DNA of 64,000 nucleotides from Scheffersomyces stipitis CBS 6054 (GCF_000209165.1 NC_009042.1:2356001-2420000), one strand, 5' to 3'; positions 49,457 to 61,271 are shown, counted from the stretch's first letter. Program-made: numbers and translations. The notes: generated from the letters alone by a model not told the origin.

Positions 49457-50185
49457 AGAAAGAACTGATAGCATGGCAGAATCAGCTCAATCCATGTATC
49501 AGTAGTTATTCTCTATCCATATTGTTCTACAGTTTATTTATATTTATTATTTACCAATTCTTATAAATGCATAAACCATACAGATTGATTGTAAACTATA
49601 CTGATTCTCTAATACAACTTATTGTAGAGATACTTTCATAGTCAAACTTCATACAGATCCTAAGCTCCTACAGGTGATCTTATAAAGATTGAGTTTTTAA
49701 ATAGTTATTGCCATGTAATACTGCTGTCTCACATAATTCTCTTACAATTCATACAATACTATCTGAAAATCATCCAGACTAGGCATGCAAGCCCCACATT
49801 CAGTATCAAATACGAGGCCAATTGGTGAATAATTCGACAGATATAAATATGGAATGATGCCCAATTGAATTTTATCTTTGCTACGCTTGTTTACTACGCT
49901 TACATTTTAAGTCAATGGTTCATACTTAGCAACGAAGCCGTCTATGGTATGCTTAGACTGCCAGGGCATCTCATAGCCAGCCTTCAGCTCATCCCATAGT
50001 GAAAAATTCAAGTTTGTGGAATGCGACATTTGCCATACAAAAAAATTTCACTCATCGCAGGGCTATCTGAGAAATGCAGAGAATTTTTCATCAGTATCTG
50101 ACCATCACACAAGTCTAGCAAGAGGTACGGGAAGACAAAGAAGCAGACAATTAAGTCAGAAGCTGGCTATAAACAATGTTCTGCT

Positions 50186-50548
50186 ATGGACCAACGATTT
50201 CAGATCATTTTGCTACAATTTTTATATGCCAACGGCTCTGTCTACAGAATCTCCTGCCATAAGCATCCCCCAGATGAAGATAACAGTTCGGGAGAAGAGG
50301 TGCTGTGTACACTCCGACACGTGTACAGGCACGACATAACCTGCCGCCTCCGTACACTTATTGTTAACTATGAAACATATACTTATGGACAAGGTTCACT
50401 GATTTGGACTGAAAAGCAAAAACGAGAAATGAGTCAACGTCTGAGATCAATCCCTAGACCACCCGGGAAGGTCATGTGTTTCATGAAGTACGATAAGGTT
50501 GGTAACCGATTGACTCATTGGTTCGTGGCGGAGAAGTACGCAGAGTAA
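50186..50548 (+). CDS. Hypothetical 120-aa protein
   Basis: I do not recognise it. It opens with an ATG and has no low-complexity sequence. The second half looks protein-like (GSLIWTEKQKREMSQRLRSIPRPPGKVMCFMKYD...). There are five cysteines and many Arg/Lys residues, no signal peptide and no membrane segment. It lies alone upstream of TEF1 with no known neighbour on its transcript. Codon use is not clearly biased, so it may be a chance frame or a fast-evolving orphan. Confidence 0.35.
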   Translation: MDQRFQIILLQFLYANGSVYRISCHKHPPDEDNSSGEEVLCTLRHVYRHDITCRLRTLIVNYETYTYGQGSLIWTEKQKREMSQRLRSIPRPPGKVMCFMKYDKVGNRLTHWFVAEKYAE

Positions 50549-50974
50549 AACCGGGGCCGATTCGTGGTAAATTCTGGAATGATCCAGAGGCGCGACATTT
50601 ATGCAGACAATTTGTGTTTTGTCGCAAACGATGTTATAGCGAAATTTTTCACTCTGTCAGATAAATGGATTTTGTCAAAAGGGGGAAGTAGAAGGAGAAT
50701 GGGCCCGAGATGTTCTGCCAAATTCTCAGTAGCATAATGTGAAAGAAGCCCTTACATTGTCCAGCCTCTGGCATCATTAAAAACCGTAGCGGAAACCAAT
50801 TGTCTCTGTTCTTCCCTGGCACACCCTGGTAGCCCCATCCAGTTGTAGTACATCTCACACGCTGGCAACTTGGGACAATCAGCAACTTTTTTTTCTTTTA
50901 ATTTTTTCAGCGCGACATTTTGCCTCTTCTGCGAGAACAGACTTTTTCACCTCCATCTCACCCCCCTTTGCACT

Positions 50975-50982
50975 TATATAAA
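50975..50982 (+). promoter_or_regulatory. TATA box of TEF1
   Basis: TATATAAA, 94 bp upstream of the TEF1 ATG, followed by a T/C-rich leader. Confidence 0.55.
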
Positions 50983-51075
50983 TTGGACCAGTTCCTCCCA
51001 TTGTAGAAAAAATTTTGCTGGACCTTTTTCTCTTTTTTTTGTCCTTTAGTTTCATACAATCTAAGTCTATCTACA

Positions 51076-52452
51076 ATGGGTAAGGAAAAAACACACGTCA
51101 ACGTCGTTGTTATCGGTCACGTCGATTCTGGTAAGTCCACTACCACCGGCCACTTGATCTTCAAGTGTGGTGGTATTGACAAGAGAACCATTGAAAAGTT
51201 CGAAAAGGAAGCCGCTGAATTGGGTAAGGGTTCTTTCAAGTACGCTTGGGTTTTGGACAAACTTAAGGCTGAAAGAGAAAGAGGTATCACTATCGATATC
51301 GCTTTGTGGAAGTTCGAAACTCCAAAGTACCACGTCACCGTCATCGATGCTCCAGGTCACAGAGATTTCATCAAGAACATGATCACTGGTACTTCCCAAG
51401 CTGACTGTGCTATTTTGATTATCGCTGGTGGTACCGGTGAATTCGAAGCTGGTATCTCTAAGGACGGTCAAACCAGAGAACACGCTTTGCTTGCCTACAC
51501 CTTGGGTGTCAAGCAATTGATTGTTGCTGTCAACAAGATGGACTCCGTCAAGTGGGACAAGAACAGATTCGAAGAAATCGTCAAGGAAACCTCTAACTTC
51601 GTCAAGAAGGTCGGTTACAACCCAAAGACTGTTCCATTCGTCCCAATCTCTGGTTGGAACGGTGACAACATGATTGAACCATCTCCAAACTGCCCATGGT
51701 ACAAGGGTTGGGAAAAGGAAACCAAGGCCGGTAAGTCCTCTGGTAAGACCTTGTTGGAAGCCATTGACGCTATCGAACCACCTTCGAGACCAACCGACAA
51801 GCCATTGAGATTGCCATTGCAAGATGTTTACAAGATCGGTGGTATTGGTACGGTGCCAGTCGGTAGAGTTGAAACCGGTATCATCAAGGCCGGTATGGTT
51901 GTCACCTTTGCCCCAGCTGGTGTCACCACTGAAGTCAAGTCCGTCGAAATGCACCACGAACAATTGACTGAAGGTGTCCCAGGTGACAACGTTGGTTTCA
52001 ACGTCAAGAACGTTTCCGTCAAGGAAATCAGAAGAGGTAACGTCTGTGGTGACTCCAAGAACGACCCACCAAAGGCTGCTGAATCTTTCAACGCTCAAGT
52101 TATCGTCTTGAACCACCCAGGTCAAATCTCCTCTGGTTACTCTCCAGTCTTGGATTGTCACACTGCCCACATTGCTTGTAAGTTCGACACCTTGATTGAA
52201 AAGATTGACAGAAGAACTGGTAAGAAGTTGGAAGAAAACCCTAAGTTCGTCAAGTCCGGTGATGCTGCTATCGTCAAGATGGTCCCAACCAAGCCAATGT
52301 GTGTTGAAGCCTTCACTGACTACCCACCTTTAGGTAGATTCGCCGTCAGAGACATGAGACAAACCGTTGCCGTCGGTGTCATCAAGTCTGTTGAAAAGTC
52401 TGACAAGGCCGGTAAGGTTACCAAGGCTGCTGTCAAGGCCGGTAAGAAGTAA
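51076..52452 (+). CDS. TEF1: Translation elongation factor eEF1A
   Basis: A GTPase that brings aminoacyl-tRNA to the ribosome. The protein is 458 aa, full family length. G-domain motifs are intact: GHVDSGKST at 7-15, DAPGHRDF near 91, NKMD near 153 and SGWNGDNM near 194. The beta-barrel domains follow and the C-terminus is Lys-rich (KAAVKAGKK). Extreme codon bias (TTG, GGT, AGA, GTC) marks it as one of the most highly expressed genes here. Yeasts often carry two identical copies (TEF1/TEF2) and I cannot tell which this is. It converges on the WD40 gene. Confidence 0.98.
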   Translation: MGKEKTHVNVVVIGHVDSGKSTTTGHLIFKCGGIDKRTIEKFEKEAAELGKGSFKYAWVLDKLKAERERGITIDIALWKFETPKYHVTVIDAPGHRDFIKNMITGTSQADCAILIIAGGTGEFEAGISKDGQTREHALLAYTLGVKQLIVAVNKMDSVKWDKNRFEEIVKETSNFVKKVGYNPKTVPFVPISGWNGDNMIEPSPNCPWYKGWEKETKAGKSSGKTLLEAIDAIEPPSRPTDKPLRLPLQDVYKIGGIGTVPVGRVETGIIKAGMVVTFAPAGVTTEVKSVEMHHEQLTEGVPGDNVGFNVKNVSVKEIRRGNVCGDSKNDPPKAAESFNAQVIVLNHPGQISSGYSPVLDCHTAHIACKFDTLIEKIDRRTGKKLEENPKFVKSGDAAIVKMVPTKPMCVEAFTDYPPLGRFAVRDMRQTVAVGVIKSVEKSDKAGKVTKAAVKAGKK

Positions 52453-52807
52453 GCTGATTAATTTACGTATATTCAGTTTAATATCAATACGTTAGCTACA
52501 TTTCCAATGAACGATACTAGATATTGTTTAGGATTATTGAACTGGTATAGATAATTTTAGTGTATATTCATGTACTTGATAAATGTAATAATATGTGAAA
52601 ATGTAGTTGTACATTAACTGATAGACAACATGCTGGAGTATATGGCATTAAGGTTGCTACAAAGTAGAAGCAACCTAGACACACCTCAGAAGATAGATTG
52701 GGCGAGTGATCGTATTATATGAGAACTTCTATGTGATACACTTCCAAGTATGATTAGTGTCTACAATAACCTTATATTATCATTTCATTATATTACATTT
52801 CTGATCA
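52453..52807. other. Convergent terminator region, TEF1 and WD40 gene
   Basis: 355 bp, AT-rich. A 7-bp stem (GGTTGCT at 52652-52658 with AGCAACC at 52669-52675, 10-nt loop) lies in the middle. It could be incidental or part of a 3' end structure. Confidence 0.5.
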
Positions 52808-54817
52808 CTACATCAGCACCGCCTGGAAACCCTTTCCACTGACTACACCCATCCAGTCCCCCAGTTCACCTCTCCAACAAACATTATTAATCTCTAGATC
52901 TTCTTCATATGCTAGTACTGGACTATCGATAACTACACCGAGGTCCGAGTTTGTGTTTGTTGCTGCATTCTTATTCAGAGTTAAATTGTTACAGTCCCAG
53001 ACAAGAGCTTGGCAATCGTCACCTCCTGTCAACAAGTAGTTAGAAGTTGGATGCCAATTGATCAGGTTAATGGCAGCAGCGTTTCTGCCACCAAGAGAAC
53101 CGTCTAGAGTAGCTACCGGAAGGCCAGGAACTCTCATGTCGATAATGATAATCTGGTTGGAGTTGATACCAACAGTAGCTAGATGATGTTGATCTATGTT
53201 AGAGGTGGATAGTTTCAACAATGCTCGGGAATGTAGGGCCGAAGCACTTGTAGAAGCTGCCACATTTGACGAAGTCAGTGGAGGAGACAATGTTGGTTCG
53301 TATATGATGGTCAGGTGCTCTAAAGATCGTAAGTCAAAAACTCTCATCGATCCATCGTTTCCTACTGAGGCAAAGATGTTGGTTGAGTTGTGAACGAACT
53401 TGACGTCAAATACCTCTGAATCATGTGCTATCAACTGCGTCTTCACAGTGGCTGTGTCGAGCGTACTGCCATCATCACGTTGCTTAAGTGTATGTGAACG
53501 ATGTAAATCCCACACAGTGCAAGTGGTGTCTACAGATGAAGTAATCAAGATGTTTGGGTCTGTTCTGTTCCAGTCGAAAGAAGTCACAGGAGGAAAAGTG
53601 TTGATGTCGTCGATGGGTTTAGATGAGTTTCCGTTAGAACTCGTCGAGGAAGCTGTACTTGTAGTGTTGTTAGCTAATGTATGTGTTTGAACGAGTTTGT
53701 ATTCGCCGTTCTGGTCGAAGGGATCGTGATCCACCTTGTAGAGCCGTAGCACCTCCAGTGATGCTGCAAGTCTTTCCTCGTTGCCATTCTTAAGCATGGG
53801 GTCCCATTGCAAGTTGGTAATGGGGTAGTCCACAGATGTCTCTGCCACTTTGTGGAAGTAGAAACCTTCTACAACTTCATCATCGTACGAATATTGTTGC
53901 TGCAGTTGTTGTTGTTGTTGTTGCTGTGAAACGTTATTGTAGAGATACTGTTGGTGGAAACCCGGTCCAGGTGTAGAAGGTGATGATCTATCTAACGAGA
54001 CATCATCTATATCAGCCAGACCAGGAGAGTAGAGCTTGTTTTTGGCATAGTCAGCTTCGTAACTAAGGCCATGGACGACCTGAAGCTTATTGGTGAATCC
54101 TTCCTTGTATGATGAGAGAGCTATACAATCAGTATCTACAGCCATCAGCAGCCAGTCAGAGCAGTACAATGGGTATTGCGAGAAGTAGTAAGAGGTCCTA
54201 TCTGCGGGGGAGTTGGAAGGTGCGATGTTCATGGTGGGTGCCGGTTGGGTATGGTTGGAGTGGCGGAGATGTAGGTGTTCGAACGAGGAGGCGAGATTGA
54301 AATTCAGATTGGACAGATTTGGAGTGTTGTAGTCGTTGGAATTATAAGAAGAATACAGGTTGGAGAAAGAGAGACTACTATTCAGTATGTTCAGATTACA
54401 CAGGGCGTTCAGGTTGTACAGATTGATACTACTCAGCTTGTTCAAGTTATTGTTATTGTTGTTGCTATTGGGGTTCGGATTGAACTCGGGATTGGGATGG
54501 ATATACAACCTCAGATTGGTGTAGAAATTATTCAGGGTGAAAGTATTGTTGGAATTATTCAGAGTCGGGTTGAGGTTGAAATTTTTCAGAATCAGATTCA
54601 GATTCAGATTGTTCAGGGACAGATTTAGAGTGTTGACCACAGAAGACCAGTTATTGCGACTGTCGTGGTACCGTGTGTCACTGATGTAATTAGGTGTGCT
54701 AGCAGGAGTTGTGTACTGAGAGCTCTCGCTGCTACTGACATTATTGTTGTTGGTGGTAGTATTAATAAGGGTGGGAGAAATGTGACAGAGCGACGACGAC
54801 AGAATCTGGTACGACAT
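52808..54817 (-). CDS. WD40 protein, WDR68/DCAF7 homologue (YPL247C type)
   Basis: A homologue of the plant TTG1/animal WDR68 scaffold; the S. cerevisiae counterpart YPL247C is little studied. The protein is 669 aa from ATG 54817. The conserved WD40 propeller begins near residue 215 (YPLYCSDWLLMAVD) and ends with the family blocks AHDSEVFDVKFVHN, ASVGNDGSMRVFDLRSLEH and INLINWHPTSNYLLTGGDDCQALVWD. The N-terminal 195 residues are Asn-rich. Codons 66-171 include 18 CTG, so in this yeast the segment reads as Asn/Ser-rich rather than Asn/Leu-rich. An internal ATG at 54232 would give a 474-aa protein containing only the propeller. The long form is favoured only by the open frame and its low-complexity protein character. 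Confidence 0.85.
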   Translation of the reverse strand: MSYQILSSSLCHISPTLINTTTNNNNVSSSESSQYTTPASTPNYISDTRYHDSRNNWSSVVNTLNLSLNNLNLNLILKNFNLNPTLNNSNNTFTLNNFYTNLRLYIHPNPEFNPNPNSNNNNNNLNKLSSINLYNLNALCNLNILNSSLSFSNLYSSYNSNDYNTPNLSNLNFNLASSFEHLHLRHSNHTQPAPTMNIAPSNSPADRTSYYFSQYPLYCSDWLLMAVDTDCIALSSYKEGFTNKLQVVHGLSYEADYAKNKLYSPGLADIDDVSLDRSSPSTPGPGFHQQYLYNNVSQQQQQQQLQQQYSYDDEVVEGFYFHKVAETSVDYPITNLQWDPMLKNGNEERLAASLEVLRLYKVDHDPFDQNGEYKLVQTHTLANNTTSTASSTSSNGNSSKPIDDINTFPPVTSFDWNRTDPNILITSSVDTTCTVWDLHRSHTLKQRDDGSTLDTATVKTQLIAHDSEVFDVKFVHNSTNIFASVGNDGSMRVFDLRSLEHLTIIYEPTLSPPLTSSNVAASTSASALHSRALLKLSTSNIDQHHLATVGINSNQIIIIDMRVPGLPVATLDGSLGGRNAAAINLINWHPTSNYLLTGGDDCQALVWDCNNLTLNKNAATNTNSDLGVVIDSPVLAYEEDLEINNVCWRGELGDWMGVVSGKGFQAVLM
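54305..54622 (-). repeat. CTG-dense low-complexity coding tract
   Basis: Inside the N-terminus of the WD40 gene, 18 of 106 codons are CTG, mostly in AAT-CTG or AAC-CTG pairs, giving a quasi-repeat of the hexamer AATCTG (plus-strand CAGATT). All 18 are in the gene's frame. Confidence 0.85.
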
Positions 54818-55683
54818 ACGGGAGGTCGGTGTGGAGGAGCTCCCGCTAGTGAGAATTCCGTAGCACGACGGAAGTGAGAAACAGGGTCGGTGCGACAGAG
54901 TACGACCTGCGCTTGGACTGTGGTTATACCAATATGTATTGGATGGACAGGAAAAGCTGGAAATAGCTTCTGTAAGACTCGTGAAGCAATCCTACGAGGC
55001 TCGGGCGTGTTAACGGCTTGGTGAAAGAAGCGGAGAAGTTGGAGATGGTGGAGTCTAGAGAGGCTTGCAAATAAGGGATGGTGCCGCGATTAGTGAGAGA
55101 AAAATGCAATTAGCGAGAAAGAATAGAGAGAAATCGCGAGGGTGATAGCGAGGATAAATATATGGGAACCCCGTATATATATACACAAATAAGTACCACA
55201 CACATAGATAGACACATGGACACCTACGTAGATAACCTTATTTAGAAATACCTATTGTACACGTTCATTAATTCCAACAACCAATGGAAGAACTGAAAGG
55301 TTCTCTCTACGGGCGCCCAGAGGCTTTCCCCACGTCTCGATTTTCGGGGACAGGAGCAGAGATGGCTGAGAAAGTCGCACTACCACATTGCCCTATGCTT
55401 AATTTGCGTATGCCTAATCTAGTTAATCAACCTGGGTTAGGGCGTTGAAGTACGAGAATGTGTCGTATTATTATTGTTCCGTAATTATAAAAATACAATG
55501 GCATTGATATTATTATTATTAAGATGGAATGTTGTCGAGTCTGGCATCTCCTTTCATATCTATTGTAGAAATTCTCTGTCTTTGTCCATCTCTACATACC
55601 TCTTACACCAAGTCAAACATCTCTTATTCGATTTTTTTTTCTATCTATAAATACTAAAATACATACACGAACTGAATCTGAAC
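54818..55683. other. 866-bp region upstream of the WD40 gene
   Basis: Holds the WD40 promoter and the GCV2 3' end, both genes being on the minus strand. Contains a TATATATATA run near 55175-55185. No gene seen. Confidence 0.5.
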
Positions 55684-58600
55684 CTATTGTTCAGATGCCA
55701 CTTCCTCGACTGATGGACAAGTACACATCAAATGCATGTCACCGTAGGTGTCGTCCAATCTAGCGACTGTAGGCCAGCACTTGGACGTCTTCAAGAATGG
55801 CAATGGGTAGGCAGCCTCTTCTCTTGTGTAGCCTCTGGCGTCCCAGTCTGCCTGTGGAGTAGAAACAACGTCTTCCAATGAATGGGGAGCGTTCTTCAAC
55901 ACCAAACCCAATGGCTCTTTGTTGGCATAGGCTTCGATTTCCTTTCTGATAGCAAGCAACGAGTCGATGAATCTGTCCAACTCTTCCAAGTTTTCTGATT
56001 CAGTAGGCTCGATCATCAAGGTGCCGGCAACAGGGAAAGACATGGTTGGGGCATGGAAACCGTAATCCTGTAATCTCTTGGCGACATCAATGGCCTCAAT
56101 GCCGACAGCCTTGAATTCTCTCAAGTCCAAGATGAATTCGTGAGCACAGTGCTTCAAGCCTTCGTCGGCAGAGGCATTGGGGTCAATGAACAAGATCTTG
56201 TAGTGGTCCTTCAACTTGTTCAAGATGTAGTTGGCGTTCAACATGGCAATTGTAGAAACATATGGCAAGGCTTCGGCTCCCAACATCTTGATGTATGAGT
56301 AAGACACTGGGATGACAGAAGCTGAACCGTAAGGAGCCGAGTTGACGGCCTTGATGGACTCAGAAGTCGAGTGAGGAGTCTGGAGGAAGTGATGAGAAGG
56401 CAAGAATGGCTTCAAGTGTTCCTTAACACAGACAGGAGCCTGGCCCGGACCACCACCACCGTGACTCAATGCAAAGGTTTTGTGGATGTTCAAGTGACAA
56501 ACATCAGCACCCAAGTCACCTGGCGATGTCAAACCAACCTGAGCATTCATGTTGGCACCATCCAAGTAAACCAACCCACCGTACTTGTGAACAGTGTCAA
56601 TAGCTGTCTTGACACCTGGCTCAAACAAACCGTAGGTAGAAGGGTAGGTGATCATGATGGAACAAAGGTTTTCAGCATGTTTTTCAGCCTTTTCTTGTAA
56701 GTCCTTCAAATCAATGGAACCGTTGTCCAAACACTTGATTGGTACCACCTTCAAGCCACACATGGCAGCAGAGGCTGGGTTGGTACCGTGGGCTGAGACA
56801 GGAATAAGACAGATGTTTCTCTTCTCGTAGTCACCTCTGGACTTGTGGTATTGTCTGATCAAAGACAAACCAGTGTATTCACCCTGAGCACCGGAGTTAG
56901 GCATCGAAGTAGTGGCGTCAAATCCAGTGATATCGTTCAAGTCCTTTTCAAACTCGTCCACCAACTCCTTGTAGCCCTGGGCTTGGTCAATAGGAGCAAA
57001 TGGATGGATGGAGTTGAAGCCAGGAATCGACAACGTTTGCATTTCAACAGTAGCATTCAACTTCATGGTACAAGAACCCAAAGGAATCATGGAGTTTGCA
57101 AGCGACAAGTCCTTGCTCTGTAACAAATGCAAGTAACGCAACATAGCAGTTTCTGAGTGGTGGGTGTTAAATACTTCATGGGTCAAGATGTCGTCGGTTC
57201 TCAAGATTTCTGCTGGGAATTGAGGCAATTCACCAATGGAAGCGACGTCGTACTCCTTACCGGTGAAAACTTCGACCAAACTGGCCAAATCTTGGGCTTC
57301 TACTGTTTCATCCAAGGTGACAGAGACAGTGGAATCATTGACCTTGAACAAGTTGATGTTGTGTTCGTTCAAAGCCTTGGCCAAAATTTCATCCGCAGTA
57401 GTGCCGCTCAATCTAACAGTTAAAGTGTCGAACCAGTTCTTGTTGGTAATTTCGTGAGAAGAGGCGATTTCGTTAGCCAACAAAGTTGTGAAACCATACA
57501 CTCTCTTAGCAATGTTCTTCAATCCTTCTGGGCCGTGGTATACAGCGTACATGGCAGATATGTTAGCCAACAAAGCTTGAGCTGTACAGATGTTGGAGGT
57601 GGCCTTTTCTCTCTTGATATGTTGCTCTCTGGTTTGCAAGGCTAATCTGAGAGCTGGCTTGCCTAATCTATCCTTAGAGACACCAACGATTCTTCCGGGA
57701 ATCTTTCTGGAATACTTCATGCTGGTAGAAAAGAAAGCGGCATGTGGACCACCGTAGCCGAATGGAACACCAAATCTCTGCGAAGTACCCAAGGCAATGT
57801 CGGCACCATACTCAGATGGTGGCTTGATCATAGTGAGAGCCAACAAGTCGGTAGCCATAGCAAGCAATCCCTTACCAGCATGGACGATTTCACCGATCTT
57901 AGAGTAGTTGTAAAGAGAACCATCAGTACCTGGGTATTGAACCAAGGCACCGCAAACATCACTAGAAAGCTTCTGCAATTGTTCTACACCTTCTTCAGTT
58001 GACAATGGCAATTCTACGATCTTAACACCAATCTTTTCAGCTCTAGATTGGATCACCTGCAAGGTCTGAGGATGGATGTTAGAGTCAACCACGTAAGTAG
58101 ACTTTTTGTTTTTCGAGTTGTGGAAAGACAAAGACATGGCTTCACCAGCAGCAGTACCTTCATCTAAAAGCGAGGCGTTGGCCATGGGTAAGCCAGTCAA
58201 AGAGGTAACCATGGTTTGGTAGTTAAGCAACGATTGCAATCTACCCTGAGAGATTTCTGGCTGATAAGGTGTGTACGAAGTGTACCATTCTGGGCTTTCC
58301 AACAAATTTCTCTGTATCACTGGTGGCAATCTGGTACCAGCATAACCTTTACCAATGAATGACTTGACGATCTTGTTCTTGCCAGCAATTTCGTGCAAGT
58401 GCTCAAGCATTTCTGATTCGGTGAAACCTTGCGCAGGCTCGATCTTCAACTTTCTCTTGTAGAGAATGTGTTCAGGAATGGCCTTGCTTAAGAATTCGTC
58501 CAAGTCACTGTAGCCCAAGGAGGACAACATTTTGGTCACGTTGTCTGGAGTGGGGCCTATGTGTCTTCTGGCAAAAGTGTCCAAGTTGCCGATGGACACC

Positions 58601-58785
58601 TTTTCGGAGTTGGGGTTGTACACCTTGGCATAATTGACAGATGAAGTGTCCGCTTTGGTAGCAAAAGCTCTCAAGCTAGCCGTTTTGGGTGCAAATGAGA
58701 TAGCTCTGGGTGCAAATGAGGCTGGGGTTCTCAATGCAGGACGAGAGGAACGGGCAGCTCTAAGAATGGCTCTAGCCTGGAACAT
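55684..58785 (-). CDS. GCV2: Glycine decarboxylase P subunit, mitochondrial
   Basis: The P protein of the mitochondrial glycine cleavage complex. It uses PLP to decarboxylate glycine and passes the aminomethyl group to the H protein, feeding one-carbon metabolism. The protein is 1033 aa, full family length. A clear mitochondrial presequence covers about 1-45 (Arg/Ala/Ser-rich, no acidic residues). Two homologous halves follow. The second half carries the PLP lysine in [18 protein letters not shown] near 768. Other conserved blocks are [25 protein letters not shown] and YPSTYG. It shows biased codons. A TGACTC half-site (Gcn4-like) lies about 400 bp upstream at 59183. Confidence 0.97.
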   Translation of the reverse strand: MFQARAILRAARSSRPALRTPASFAPRAISFAPKTASLRAFATKADTSSVNYAKVYNPNSEKVSIGNLDTFARRHIGPTPDNVTKMLSSLGYSDLDEFLSKAIPEHILYKRKLKIEPAQGFTESEMLEHLHEIAGKNKIVKSFIGKGYAGTRLPPVIQRNLLESPEWYTSYTPYQPEISQGRLQSLLNYQTMVTSLTGLPMANASLLDEGTAAGEAMSLSFHNSKNKKSTYVVDSNIHPQTLQVIQSRAEKIGVKIVELPLSTEEGVEQLQKLSSDVCGALVQYPGTDGSLYNYSKIGEIVHAGKGLLAMATDLLALTMIKPPSEYGADIALGTSQRFGVPFGYGGPHAAFFSTSMKYSRKIPGRIVGVSKDRLGKPALRLALQTREQHIKREKATSNICTAQALLANISAMYAVYHGPEGLKNIAKRVYGFTTLLANEIASSHEITNKNWFDTLTVRLSGTTADEILAKALNEHNINLFKVNDSTVSVTLDETVEAQDLASLVEVFTGKEYDVASIGELPQFPAEILRTDDILTHEVFNTHHSETAMLRYLHLLQSKDLSLANSMIPLGSCTMKLNATVEMQTLSIPGFNSIHPFAPIDQAQGYKELVDEFEKDLNDITGFDATTSMPNSGAQGEYTGLSLIRQYHKSRGDYEKRNICLIPVSAHGTNPASAAMCGLKVVPIKCLDNGSIDLKDLQEKAEKHAENLCSIMITYPSTYGLFEPGVKTAIDTVHKYGGLVYLDGANMNAQVGLTSPGDLGADVCHLNIHKTFALSHGGGGPGQAPVCVKEHLKPFLPSHHFLQTPHSTSESIKAVNSAPYGSASVIPVSYSYIKMLGAEALPYVSTIAMLNANYILNKLKDHYKILFIDPNASADEGLKHCAHEFILDLREFKAVGIEAIDVAKRLQDYGFHAPTMSFPVAGTLMIEPTESENLEELDRFIDSLLAIRKEIEAYANKEPLGLVLKNAPHSLEDVVSTPQADWDARGYTREEAAYPLPFLKTSKCWPTVARLDDTYGDMHLMCTCPSVEEVASEQ

Positions 58786-60014
58786 GCTGTATGGGAGTTA
58801 TGAAAAGTAATGGTAATAGATAATAGCACTGTTGAGTGACTCTATGGAACTATAGGCAAATATGATTTGGGTGTTTTGAAACAAATTGACTGGATTTACA
58901 GAACGATCTATGGTGAAATCTGAAACCAGTTCGAGTCTGTGATAAGACGATAGAGGTGAGTATGCCGTGCACGTAGACACTGATAGACAAGAACTGCCGT
59001 AAGAGAAGCAGTAGCTGAACCTGAAGATGAAGCAGAACTTGGAAGCGTGAAGAAGTTTGCCGAGACTGAAATGAGAGGAATCTCAATCGATTTTATACAA
59101 CAAAAATAAATTCCCAAAAGAAAAAAATTCCACAATCACCTGGAGAAATGCCTATCAGTTGCACAGGTGTATAATTGTACTTTGACTCGGGTAAAGCTGC
59201 GACCGCCGAGGATCGAATAATATAGAGACGGACACTCGATTCTCTGGTAGCAGGACAAATAAGCGCATAATCGTACGGGAGAGAAGTGAAAGATTCGTAT
59301 CACAGTCAATTCCATATATATTTATTTGTGTCTGTACGTCTTTGTATTTACTGGTATTTTCATTTGGTTTATCTTTTGTCTTTTGTCTTTTTGTCTCTTG
59401 CTCTTTTTGTCCGATCTGGATTTCCAGATAATCTCTATGGAGCCGTTTTTGCTCATCTCCGAGCGCGACTTTCCTGTTGACTCGGGTTTGACTCCGACGC
59501 ACACCATGCCACCCACGGCCGTGAAAGGCAACGGACGCAGAACTCTAGGGCAAACAGTGCCGAAGAGACCCCGGCAGATCTGACTTCGCTGGAGTCTCGT
59601 GACAGCTTAGGGTTTCATTTTTTTACTTTCGCTTTCTTAACTCTCTTCTGGATATTCTCTTTGTATGATCCCTATCTCTATCCACGGTTGCGAGCTACAC
59701 CATGAGCCCATCTTGACTTCGCTCCAGAGGATTCTCCATATGCAGAATGTCGACCCGTCTATTCGGAATCACATGATTGCATGAGTTTTTGTACGCGTCT
59801 TGCACCGATAAGTGCGCAAACGGTTGCAATTTCGCAACTGCAACCCGAAATTCGAGGCATAATGAAGTTGCAGCCAAATTCCCCAATGTAGACACAGATG
59901 TAAGTAGGTGGGGCCCTTCTTTGATACCCAGATGACTCCTCCATCACATATCCTTTTAATAGTAGAAACAATACAACTTTTGCATTCTAGTCCATACTAC
60001 ATACTTGTCACAAT
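58786..60014. other. 1.23-kb region upstream of GCV2
   Basis: Between the GCV2 start and the SAM4 stop, both on the minus strand. Contains TATAAAA (minus strand) at 59091-59097 and TGACTC at 59183-59188. T-rich 59330-59420. Open frames here lack protein character. Confidence 0.5.
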
Positions 60015-61028
60015 CTACGTACCAATGATTCTTCTCACTTCTTTGATTTCTTTGGGCGAGGTGCTGCAACAGCCTCCTATCATTCTCACATTGGGAATTG
60101 TCACCCACTCGCTAACAAGTTCCTTCCACTTTTCTATGTCTTTGTAAGCCCTGTAGTCGTCTTCCTCTGGGACATACTTTATGGTGAAATTGGGGTACAC
60201 TATAAGTGGAAATAAAGGCTTTTGTGCTGAAGTCTGGGAATCGTTGATCTTAGCGACAATGCTTCCGATCTTGTGGTAGTCTATACAATTTAGTCCAAGT
60301 CCCACCATATACTTCCGCAAGAAAGGATACTTGTCCAAGAAACTATCGATATACGAAATAACCACTTCAGTAGGTGTTCCGTCTGTGATGGTGGCCTCGT
60401 CGAAGTTGAAGCTGATGTAGTAGTACTTGCGTTTTTCTTGTTCCGCAAACAAGTGCGATAATAGTTTCAAGACAACCTTGACTTCTTGGAAACTAGGGAT
60501 GGTTTCAAAGCCAATGGTATCTACTCTATCGTCACCTAGAAAGTATTCAAGTAAAGGCTGGTGGTACAGTTCTATGTCGCTATCACTTGCATTCTTATAG
60601 TCTCCCGTGTATTCTGACCCATCAGCCAAGTAAGTCGCGTATGGACCAATTGACCCAATTATATAAATCTTCTTCTTAGAATTGCTGTTTTTGCTTCGGT
60701 ACTGGAGAATTGCGTCTTCAACAACATCTATCGACTTCTTCCATATCCCTCTGATTTGTTCATCGTCCAAATCTGTGTGCTCCTTTAAACTCGGGTACGA
60801 AATTTGGTATGTAGAGCTAATCAATGCATCCACATCGGCCTGTTCTAAATAGTTATAGTGGACATTTTTGATCAAGTTAGGTTCGTTGAGCAAAACTAAC
60901 CCAGACCACAATGGATGCTTTCGAGGCTGGATCTTGGAGTCTTTAGGGATACACGCTTCCAATTCCGTTCCCATGGCACCGTCCAATACAAGACGATTCT
61001 TGGACAAAGCTTCCTTTAGGCTCAACAT
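60015..61028 (-). CDS. SAM4: Homocysteine S-methyltransferase (Sam4/Mht1 type)
   Basis: Transfers a methyl group to homocysteine to give methionine, using AdoMet (Sam4) or S-methylmethionine (Mht1) as donor. The protein is 337 aa, slightly longer than the roughly 325-aa S. cerevisiae pair. The N-terminal LDGAMGTELE motif, STYQISYPS, IGSIGPYATYLADGSEYTGDY and DTIGFETIPS are all family hallmarks. Zinc-binding cysteines are in GLGLNCIDYHK (near 248) and the terminal GGCCSTSP (near 318). Compared with S. cerevisiae there is a small insertion after TELEACIPKD. Donor preference cannot be decided by eye. It is divergent from STO1 across 258 bp. Confidence 0.9.
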   Translation of the reverse strand: MLSLKEALSKNRLVLDGAMGTELEACIPKDSKIQPRKHPLWSGLVLLNEPNLIKNVHYNYLEQADVDALISSTYQISYPSLKEHTDLDDEQIRGIWKKSIDVVEDAILQYRSKNSNSKKKIYIIGSIGPYATYLADGSEYTGDYKNASDSDIELYHQPLLEYFLGDDRVDTIGFETIPSFQEVKVVLKLLSHLFAEQEKRKYYYISFNFDEATITDGTPTEVVISYIDSFLDKYPFLRKYMVGLGLNCIDYHKIGSIVAKINDSQTSAQKPLFPLIVYPNFTIKYVPEEDDYRAYKDIEKWKELVSEWVTIPNVRMIGGCCSTSPKEIKEVRRIIGT

Positions 61029-61264
61029 TCTGGTAGTTGATATAAGAACCAGATGGAGAATAGACTACGGCTGATCCAGTCTCCGGTAGTCATATAGACC
61101 AGATGACGTCCTGCACTAAACCCCACTGCTCTACACTGAAATACTTCATTTGATGTCCGTATGCAGTGCCAGAGTCTAGTCGCATTTGCAAGATTGCTCG
61201 ACTATTTTCACTTATAGTGAAATTTCCATACTTTAATATATATAGAACCGTATACTATACTAAC

Positions 61265-61271
61265 TGAGTCA
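61265..61271. promoter_or_regulatory. TGAGTCA, Gcn4/AP-1-type site between SAM4 and STO1
   Basis: A perfect TGAGTCA lies 237 bp upstream of SAM4 but only 16 bp before the STO1 ATG. It could serve amino-acid control of the methionine-related gene. A TATA element (TATATATA, 61237-61244) lies just upstream of STO1. Confidence 0.4.

Larger units (their letters stand above)
49457..51075. other. 1.6-kb SDS23-TEF1 intergenic region
   Basis: Contains the SDS23 3' end, a possible 120-aa gene at 50186-50548 (listed separately) and the TEF1 promoter. The TEF1-proximal part has long T/C runs, a TATA box at 50975 and a T-rich leader, the pattern of strongly expressed translation genes. Confidence 0.5.

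Noticed and set aside
51067..52170. 367-codon open frame antisense to TEF1
   Set aside because: Same artefact: biased codons of TEF1 remove stops on the opposite strand. No recognisable domain.
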